From: an uncultured Acidobacteriota bacterium
Lineage (GTDB): Bacteria > Acidobacteriota > Terriglobia > Terriglobales > Acidobacteriaceae
Assembly (NCBI GenBank): GCA_903932385.1
Contig: CAIZGA010000578.1
Coordinates: forward strand, 1 to 6,486
Direction: 5' to 3'
DNA: 6,486 nt
Part shown: positions 1 to 4,938 of the stretch, in pieces
Layout: each line of letters begins with the position of its first letter
Numbering within the stretch: position 1 is the stretch's first letter
Position numbers and translations under genes: made by a program
Notes under the pieces: generated by a model
Databases searched by the model: none
What the model was told of the DNA's origin: nothing
The model's input: only the letters and a program-made list of their open reading frames with translations

Positions 1-1
1 A

Positions 2-49
2 GGAAACGCCATCTCCGCAAACGTTGAAGTGGGTGTAACAATCTTATGA
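2..49 (+). CDS. C-terminal tail of an unidentified upstream gene (partial)
   Basis: The frame beginning at base 2 is open and ends at TGA 47-49, giving the tail GNAISANVEVGVTIL. Its stop overlaps the ATG of the next gene in the classic ATGA arrangement, which suggests translational coupling. The alternating polar and hydrophobic residues look like a terminal beta strand. They resemble the end of YceI-type lipocalin-like proteins, but fifteen residues are too few to name a family. The other two forward frames also end nearby, at TGA 25-27 and TAA 36-38, so the choice of frame rests mainly on the ATGA overlap. Confidence 0.35.
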   Translation, partial: GNAISANVEVGVTIL

Positions 50-1587
50 GCGCCAATCAGCCAGAGGTTGTTCCCTACAAGCACAATCCACTGAGTATGG
101 TGAATTCTTCCCTGCCTCCAAAGTGGATTCAATGGACAATTTTTCTACTGCTGGCGCTGCTTGGACTGTCCCTGCGTCTGCCGCATTTGGGTGTGCGTCC
201 CATGCATACCGATGAAGCCGTCAATGCATACATCGTCGGTGATCTGCTGGCCGGAAAATCCTTCATCTACGATCCGCAGGACCGGCACGGCCCCCTGCTC
301 TCAGCAGTGGCGTTGCCGTTGGTAAAAATGCAAGGTGCAAAAACATTTTCCGACCTCACCGAATCTGAACTGCGCCTGACAACCGTCCTTGCCGGAACAA
401 TTACGATTCTGCTCTTCGGCGCGGCGGTTGAATTCTTCGGCTTTATCCCCTGCATGATTGCCGCTTTGCTATTCGCCATCTCTCCACTCCCCGTCTACTA
501 TGACCGCTACTTCATTCATGAATCAATCTTTGTAGCCTCAACCTTCGGATTAATCATCGCCGCTTGGCGAGCAGGCAAAACGCTTTCCACCGGACAGACG
601 GCCTTGGCTGCAACATGCGCTGCGTTGATGCTGGCCAGCAAAGAGACCGCACTTCTTCACTTCGTCGCGCTTGCTGCTGCCGCAGTAATTTTCTGGTATT
701 TGAATCCACGCCGAAAAAATCTTTTGAATCTTTGGCAACCTAGGATGGCACTCATTGCGACAACCGTATTTATTTTGCTAAGCGTGATGCTATTCACTTG
801 GTTCGGCAGCAACTGGAAAGTCTTTGCCGCATTGATGCAAGCATTGCCAAACTTCATGGCACGTGCGAGCGGAGAAGGCCATCAAAAGCCCTTCTGGTAT
901 TACGCAAAGCTGCTCAGCGGCGGTTGGGCGGGCGGAGTGATACTAGCGCTGGCGTGCATTGGCTTCATTTTCTCCACCCTCAAGCGGCAGCGTTCAGCGT
1001 ATGGCTATCTGGCGCTTTACACTGCAATCATCGGCATTCTCTACTGCACAATTCCCTACAAGACACCGTGGCTCGCTCTAAATTTATGGCTGCCTATTTC
1101 ATTATTTGTTGGCCTCGCGTTTGAGTCGCTATGGCAGATGCCGGCCCAATCTCCAGCCCTTCGCAATTCTCTGCGCGTCGTTTGCATTCTCGTTGCGGTT
1201 GCTGTCATCCCGCTGCTCGCCCACGATACAAAGCAGCGGGTCTTTCTTCATCCTGCCGATGAGAATAATCCGTATGCTTATGTCCACACTTCAGAAGACA
1301 TACTCGGCTTGCCTGTGGAGATTGACAGACTCGCGCAGCAAAATTCAATTGCCTCGCCGCGTATTGCCGTCATTGCTGCTGATCCATGGCCATTGCCGTG
1401 GTATCTGCGGCACTATCCACAAGTCGGGTTCTGGCAGCCGGGCCAGCAACCGGGCACGGCAGATTTTTACATCACTTCCACCGACGCAGCAGACGCGTAC
1501 GCGACGCAATTGCAGGGCTATCGCCCGGAATTTTTCGGTGAACGACCCGATGTACTGATTCTTCTGTGGTCGCCAACACCGAAATAA
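46..1587 (+). CDS. Agl23 / TIGR03663-family polytopic membrane protein, putative GT-C glycosyltransferase
   Basis: This 513-residue integral membrane protein has a short cytoplasmic N-terminus, a first membrane segment at about residues 29-46, and roughly ten further hydrophobic segments up to about 392. A soluble C-terminal domain of about 120 residues follows. GT-C hallmarks are visible: an acidic D-E pair in the first external loop (MHTDEA, 53-58), a conserved HGPLL at 81-85, YYDRYFIHES at 151-160, SKETA at 198-202 and IPYKTPWL at 336-343. The tail carries YVHTSEDI (412-419) and WPLPWYLR (448-455), which I associate with the TIGR03663 family. That family was named from an archaeal N-glycosylation cluster and is related to GT39/GT83-like enzymes using polyprenyl-phosphate sugars; catalysis by bacterial members is largely inferred. 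The start at 46 is favoured by the ATGA overlap with the upstream frame; Met18 (base 97) is an alternative. apbE-like begins four bases after the stop, so the two are almost certainly co-transcribed. The family call is firm; donor and acceptor are unknown. Confidence 0.85.
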   Translation: MSANQPEVVPYKHNPLSMVNSSLPPKWIQWTIFLLLALLGLSLRLPHLGVRPMHTDEAVNAYIVGDLLAGKSFIYDPQDRHGPLLSAVALPLVKMQGAKTFSDLTESELRLTTVLAGTITILLFGAAVEFFGFIPCMIAALLFAISPLPVYYDRYFIHESIFVASTFGLIIAAWRAGKTLSTGQTALAATCAALMLASKETALLHFVALAAAAVIFWYLNPRRKNLLNLWQPRMALIATTVFILLSVMLFTWFGSNWKVFAALMQALPNFMARASGEGHQKPFWYYAKLLSGGWAGGVILALACIGFIFSTLKRQRSAYGYLALYTAIIGILYCTIPYKTPWLALNLWLPISLFVGLAFESLWQMPAQSPALRNSLRVVCILVAVAVIPLLAHDTKQRVFLHPADENNPYAYVHTSEDILGLPVEIDRLAQQNSIASPRIAVIAADPWPLPWYLRHYPQVGFWQPGQQPGTADFYITSTDAADAYATQLQGYRPEFFGERPDVLILLWSPTPK

Positions 1588-1591
1588 AATC

Positions 1592-2422
1592 ATGGCTGAC
1601 ATTCATACATTCCGGCACCGCGCCATGGCGACGCACTTCGAAGTGCGCATCGCCGATGTGGAACGCACCTATGCCGCGCAGGCGGCACAAGCTGCCATCG
1701 ATCTGCTGGATAAACTGGAATCGAATCTCAGCCGCTTCCGCACAACGAGCGACATCGCGCAAATTGCCCAACTTTTGCCCGGCCAGAAAATGCGCTTGAG
1801 CGAACCAACATTTGCCTGCCTCGAAATTGCAAAGCGGATGGAGTTGGTAACACACAACGCATTTTCTGCCACATCTGCCGCCTTGCAGACGCAGCCATCT
1901 ATGCCGCAGTGGAATTTGCTTCCTGAGGATCTCTCCATTCAATGCGAACATGGTCAGTTGCACTTCGATCTGGGCGCCATCGGCAAGGGCTTTGCGCTCG
2001 ATCGTATGGCAGAGCTGCTTCGAAGCTGGGACTGTCCGGCTTTCCTGTTGGTTGCTGGCGGCAGCAGCATTCTCGCCGGCGACGCGCCACTGCAAACCGC
2101 GGGCTGGTCCTGCGGTCTGGGAGAGGACAATGCAACGCAGCGATTCTATCTTTCGCACACATCTCTGAGCGGCTCCGGGCTGGCCGTGAAAGGCGAACAT
2201 ATTCTTGACCCACGCACCGGACGCACGGCCCAGCGGAAAAACCGTGTCTGGGCACTCGCAAATACTGCAGCCGAATCCGATGCGCTCTCAACAGCGTGTA
2301 TGGTTTTAGGTGAGCAGGAACTGGAGCATGTGCTTGCACAAGACCACACCTGGCTATTTTTTATCGAGGCGGATGGAACCAACCGGCCGATGGGCCACCG
2401 CGCGTTGCCTTTGCCTTGCTAA
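1592..2422 (+). CDS. apbE: ApbE-like FAD:protein FMN transferase
   Basis: Enzymes of this family transfer FMN from FAD to a Thr or Ser of target flavoproteins in a Mg2+-dependent reaction. Family motifs in order are SRFRTTSDIAQI (47-58, the usual S-R-F-x-x-x-S-E-I block), FDLGAIGKGFALD (125-137, flavin/Mg loop), VAGGSSILAGD (154-164), GEHILDPRTGR (201-211) and AAESDALSTA (226-235). Asp230 and Thr234 have the D-x-x-x-T spacing of the Mg ligands, and Ala129 sits where a backbone ligand is expected. At 276 residues it is shorter than typical ApbE (about 320-350) and lacks a lipoprotein or Sec signal, so a cytoplasmic location is predicted. The usual F-D-P-T-x-G-P-L block is reduced to NAFSATSAAL (89-98), an odd divergence. 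Met12 is an alternative start but would cut into the N-terminal M-x-T-x-F-x-V motif, so 1592 is preferred. No clear Shine-Dalgarno is present; the 4-base gap suggests coupling to the upstream gene. No target flavoprotein is visible here. Confidence 0.88.
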   Translation: MADIHTFRHRAMATHFEVRIADVERTYAAQAAQAAIDLLDKLESNLSRFRTTSDIAQIAQLLPGQKMRLSEPTFACLEIAKRMELVTHNAFSATSAALQTQPSMPQWNLLPEDLSIQCEHGQLHFDLGAIGKGFALDRMAELLRSWDCPAFLLVAGGSSILAGDAPLQTAGWSCGLGEDNATQRFYLSHTSLSGSGLAVKGEHILDPRTGRTAQRKNRVWALANTAAESDALSTACMVLGEQELEHVLAQDHTWLFFIEADGTNRPMGHRALPLPC

Positions 2423-2463
2423 AACTCCGCACGGTCAGGCTCAACTCTCTCTCGCATTCTCTG

Positions 2464-2483
2464 GGATTACCAATTTGTAATCC
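2464..2483. repeat. Perfect 7-bp inverted repeat upstream of the hydrolase gene
   Basis: GGATTAC (2464-2470) and GTAATCC (2477-2483) are exact inverted copies separated by CAATTT. A second, overlapping symmetry pairs CCAAT (2470-2474) with ATTGG (2484-2488). No T-run follows, so it does not look like an intrinsic terminator. Its place between apbE and the hydrolase, 49 bases before the chosen start, would suit an operator or a small 5' leader hairpin. This function is inferred from position only. Confidence 0.5.
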
Positions 2484-2497
2484 ATTGGCTTTATGCT
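2468..2497 (+). promoter_or_regulatory. Weak candidate sigma70-type promoter for the hydrolase gene
   Basis: TTACCA (2468-2473) and TATGCT (2492-2497) each match four of six consensus positions, with an 18-base spacer. They would start transcription near 2504, leaving a leader of about 28 bases before ATG 2532. The inverted repeat at 2464-2483 would cover the -35 element. Such matches are common by chance, and since no terminator follows apbE, read-through is an equally good explanation for expression. Confidence 0.2.
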
Positions 2498-2531
2498 GGA
2501 ATCTAGGATTCAAATCGGCAGAGATGATTGG

Positions 2532-3713
2532 ATGAACATCAAAATTAAACTGATTCCGGCAACTTTGCTCCTACTGCTTTTCGCGACCTCGTCCTTTTGT
2601 CAGGTCGCGGTTCCGTCAACTGCAACATTGCCGGACAATATGCAGCCCGGCCAGCGGCCTAGAGTCATTGTCTTTGTGCACGGCCTCCACGAGAACCGCG
2701 ACGCATGGCGCGCTTCGAATGGCGCTTATTGGCCAGACTTGATGCGTACGGATTCTCGCTTCTCCTATTCTGATGTAGAAATCGCTGAATACCCCACACC
2801 CGCTGCACATGGCAAGATGTCCAGCATGCAACTGGCCGATATTCTATGGAACCGCCTCCGGCAGGACCACGTCTGGGATCATCGCGAAGTGGTGTTCATC
2901 GCACATAGCCTCGGCGGCATACTCGTCGAAGAGATGCTGTTGAAGCATCCCGCAGAGGCAGCGCGTGTCAAATTTATCGTGTCATATGGAACGCCGCACG
3001 AAGGCTCGTCACTTGCCAGAATTGCATCAATCTACGACAAGGACCCGCTGCTCAACGACCTTAGCGATGCTTCCGATAACACCTTCCTCACTCAACTGGA
3101 AGATAACTGGCGTGGACACAATACCGTAAACGGCATTCATCGCTTCTGCGCGTATGAAACGCAAGATACGGCACCAGATAATGGGATTGGTCGCTATTTA
3201 AAAACTCACGCGCGCGTGGTCAGCTATTTCAGTGCTACTTATGGATGCGATGTGACCACGCCACCACAAGCTATCGATGCCGATCACAACCAGATGATTC
3301 GACCTCAAAACCGCAATGCAAGCGCTTACGATTTTTTCTATCGCGTGTACCGCGACAATCCGATTCTTCAGGAACAGATGGTCACACGAGACAATGTCAT
3401 CGCTGGGCTTACTGCCAGCTGTGATCGCACCAACTCAAATGCTGACTTGCAGGTCCCGATAGCTCTCGACAGTTCACTGCATGAAAAAGCTATTTCTGCG
3501 ACTGCCACATTTATCAATGCCGTTGACCTGCGAAACATTGACCCGAATCCGCCGGTTGTGACCAGAGTTGATGCAAACGGCGTGGCCCATGTGCTCTACG
3601 GATTCAGTGGGCCATCTAAGAAAATGTTTGTATGCCTCGGAATGGCCCACGTATCCCTAAAAGTTGAGTTTTCCATCGACCAATTCATACCCCTCCGCGA
3701 ACCTCAGAATTAA
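2532..3713 (+). CDS. Secreted alpha/beta hydrolase (lipase/esterase-like, PGAP1/SERAC1-type fold)
   Basis: From ATG 2532 this is a 393-residue protein with a classic Sec signal: Lys-containing n-region MNIKIK, a Leu-rich core (about 7-18), then a polar stretch with likely cleavage around residues 22-28. The Cys near the cleavage site is preceded by Phe, so a lipobox is unlikely. The hydrolase core shows the oxyanion-hole strand VIVFVHG (45-51), nucleophile elbow AHSLGG with Ser126, SYGTPHEGS (151-159) and a candidate catalytic His252 in DADHNQMIRP. The layout resembles the PGAP1/SERAC1/DUF676 group, including a Y-E-T segment (208-210) whose Glu209 could be the acid; Asp251 is another candidate. 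Four Cys in the mature part (206, 239, 297, 368) would allow periplasmic disulfides. About 140 residues follow His252 with no recognised domain. An in-frame ATG at 2493 exists, but it would put 13 charged residues before the signal; a partial GAGA Shine-Dalgarno lies 7 bases before 2532. Substrate is unknown. Confidence 0.8.
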   Translation: MNIKIKLIPATLLLLLFATSSFCQVAVPSTATLPDNMQPGQRPRVIVFVHGLHENRDAWRASNGAYWPDLMRTDSRFSYSDVEIAEYPTPAAHGKMSSMQLADILWNRLRQDHVWDHREVVFIAHSLGGILVEEMLLKHPAEAARVKFIVSYGTPHEGSSLARIASIYDKDPLLNDLSDASDNTFLTQLEDNWRGHNTVNGIHRFCAYETQDTAPDNGIGRYLKTHARVVSYFSATYGCDVTTPPQAIDADHNQMIRPQNRNASAYDFFYRVYRDNPILQEQMVTRDNVIAGLTASCDRTNSNADLQVPIALDSSLHEKAISATATFINAVDLRNIDPNPPVVTRVDANGVAHVLYGFSGPSKKMFVCLGMAHVSLKVEFSIDQFIPLREPQN

Positions 3714-3734
3714 AACAGGCAGAATACTAATGGT

Positions 3735-3769
3735 CGGGCTGCTCCCTGGCATAGCTATGCCCGTTTTTT
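3735..3769 (+). terminator. Intrinsic (Rho-independent) terminator after the hydrolase gene
   Basis: The 14-base perfect palindrome GGCATAGCTATGCC (3748-3761) can fold as a 5-bp stem with an AGCT loop. It is followed by CG and six T (3764-3769). An alternative outer stem pairs CGGGC (3735-3739) with GCCCG (3759-3763), directly abutting the T-run. Either fold gives a GC-rich hairpin with a U-tract, 22 bases after the hydrolase stop. It separates the left unit from the Tat-exported pair downstream. Confidence 0.8.
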
Positions 3770-3869
3770 CTATGTCCGATGGAATAAAAGAGACAAGATA
3801 AAAAAGTAGCGTAAGATGGCGATGGGCAAAATCACATGCCTGAACAGATTTTGATTTCTAGAGCCAGAC

Positions 3870-3873
3870 AGGA
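3870..3873 (+). promoter_or_regulatory. Shine-Dalgarno of the TIM-barrel gene
   Basis: AGGA lies six bases before ATG 3880, good spacing for ribosome binding, and supports this start. It is the clearest ribosome-binding site in the window. Confidence 0.6.
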
Positions 3874-3879
3874 CGGGAC

Positions 3880-4905
3880 ATGGATAGCGAAAACTCATTG
3901 TGGAACCGGCGGGATTTTTTGAAGGTAGGCGGCACATCGGCAGCAGCTCTGGGTGTAGCGGGAGCAGCGGCTGGCCAGATACACGCCGCACAGACACCTG
4001 CAGTGCAACCGGTCACTCCAGCGGATACACCCTATCCCAAGCTCTCCATCATTACGCCGTACTCGCCGCAGAAGCTCGCCTTTGCCGCGCAGGCTGGATA
4101 TGAAGGCGTCGTGGTTACGCCGAGCGCGGACTTCAATCCAAACCTGAGTGATAGCGCGGTCGACCAGATTCTGGCCACGGCGCGCAACGTCGGCATTCGC
4201 ATAATCAGCATTGAATGTTTCGACTATAACCACACGCATCCTGATGCGGCCAAGCGTGCCGAAGCACAGGCCCAATTTATTCGCGTTCTGGAATTTTGCC
4301 ATCGCCTGGGCTGCAAATTTGTCGGCACCTTCAGCGGCGGTCAGCCGGGCGCCACCATGCAGGACCAGGCCGCGGCCTTCGCCGATGTCTTTAACGAAAA
4401 ATACCTTCCCGTTTGCGAGAAACTCGACATCAAAATGGGTTGGGAAAATTACCCCACCGGCAATAATTTCGCCAGCACACCGGCCGCCATGCAGGCCATT
4501 TTCGACCGCGTGCCCAGCAAGCGGCTGGGGCTGGAATTCGATCCCTCGCATTTTGTGCGCCAGTATATTGACCCAGTCAGCGCGGCCTGGCAGCTCAAAG
4601 ACCGTATCCTTGCCGTTCATGCCAAGGACACGGAAATCACTCTGCCGATCCTGCAGCAGGTGGGTATTGCCGGGCAGGGCTGGTGGCGTTATCGTATCCC
4701 CGGGCAGGGGCTTGTGAACTGGCCGGCGTTTTTCACGGTCCTGCTGCAGGCACACTTCAGCGGCGGCATCGCGGTGGAGCACGAAGACCAATTCTGGGAT
4801 GCGCCGCACACCTCCAGCCTTCCCGACTTCCCGCAGGAGCGCAAAGACGGGTTTATTCTGGCACGACGTTTTCTGGGGCAGTTTATGCCCGGGCGCCAAG
4901 CATAA
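3880..4905 (+). CDS. Tat-exported sugar phosphate isomerase/epimerase-like TIM barrel protein
   Basis: This 341-residue protein opens with a twin-arginine signal: NRRDFLK at 9-15, an Ala/Gly-rich core (about 17-32) and likely cleavage near residue 36. The rest is a xylose-isomerase-like (AP endonuclease 2 superfamily) TIM barrel. Visible elements are the first strand KLSIITPY (54-61), AGYEGVVV (72-79), IRIISIECFDY (107-117), KFVGTFSGG (146-154), MGWENYPTG (186-194), LGLEFDPSHFVRQ (216-228), ILAVHAKD (243-250), WWRYRIPGQGLVNWPAF (268-284) and GIAVEHED (296-303). Glu189, Asp221, His247 and Glu300 fall at the expected divalent-metal ligand positions, so the active site appears intact. Members isomerise, epimerise, dehydrate or cleave sugars and keto-sugars; substrate cannot be told from sequence, and a phosphorylated one is unlikely after export. 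It heads a unit behind a terminator and is followed 33 bases later by an exported Gfo/Idh/MocA oxidoreductase, pointing to joint extracytoplasmic processing of a sugar or glycoside. Confidence 0.88.
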   Translation: MDSENSLWNRRDFLKVGGTSAAALGVAGAAAGQIHAAQTPAVQPVTPADTPYPKLSIITPYSPQKLAFAAQAGYEGVVVTPSADFNPNLSDSAVDQILATARNVGIRIISIECFDYNHTHPDAAKRAEAQAQFIRVLEFCHRLGCKFVGTFSGGQPGATMQDQAAAFADVFNEKYLPVCEKLDIKMGWENYPTGNNFASTPAAMQAIFDRVPSKRLGLEFDPSHFVRQYIDPVSAAWQLKDRILAVHAKDTEITLPILQQVGIAGQGWWRYRIPGQGLVNWPAFFTVLLQAHFSGGIAVEHEDQFWDAPHTSSLPDFPQERKDGFILARRFLGQFMPGRQA

Positions 4906-4938
4906 ACTCCGACTATGCCACAGTACCTTGGCTGATGT

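Noticed and set aside
1472..2200. 242-codon minus-strand open frame across the Agl23-apbE junction
   Set aside because: It overlaps two well-supported plus-strand genes, and its translation shows no coherent motifs.
2464..2483. Inverted repeat after apbE as an intrinsic terminator
   Set aside because: The stem is AT-rich, only 7 bp, and is not followed by a T-run on either strand.
2493..2531. Upstream in-frame ATG (2493) as start of the hydrolase
   Set aside because: It would add 13 charged residues before a typical signal peptide and has no ribosome-binding site; ATG 2532 gives a standard n-region directly before the hydrophobic core.
2595..2600. Lipoprotein signal on the hydrolase (Cys near the cleavage site)
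   Set aside because: The residues before the Cys are S-S-F, and Phe at -1 does not fit a lipobox; an ordinary Sec signal is more likely.
3790..3817. Candidate promoter GAGACA-N16-TAAGAT before the TIM-barrel gene
   Set aside because: Each element matches only four of six positions with a short spacer in an A-rich stretch. A promoter is needed between the terminator and 3880, but I cannot place it with confidence.
4670..4709. Direct repeat of CCGGGCAGGG exactly 30 bases apart (4670-4679 and 4700-4709)
   Set aside because: Both copies are in frame and encode G-Q-G turns of a conserved loop region in the TIM barrel, so coding constraint explains them.
3895..4899. 334-codon open frame on the minus strand spanning nearly the whole TIM-barrel gene
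   Set aside because: It lies antisense to a gene with an intact metal site and Tat signal, and its translation shows no recognisable domain. Long antisense frames arise readily from the codon bias of the sense gene.
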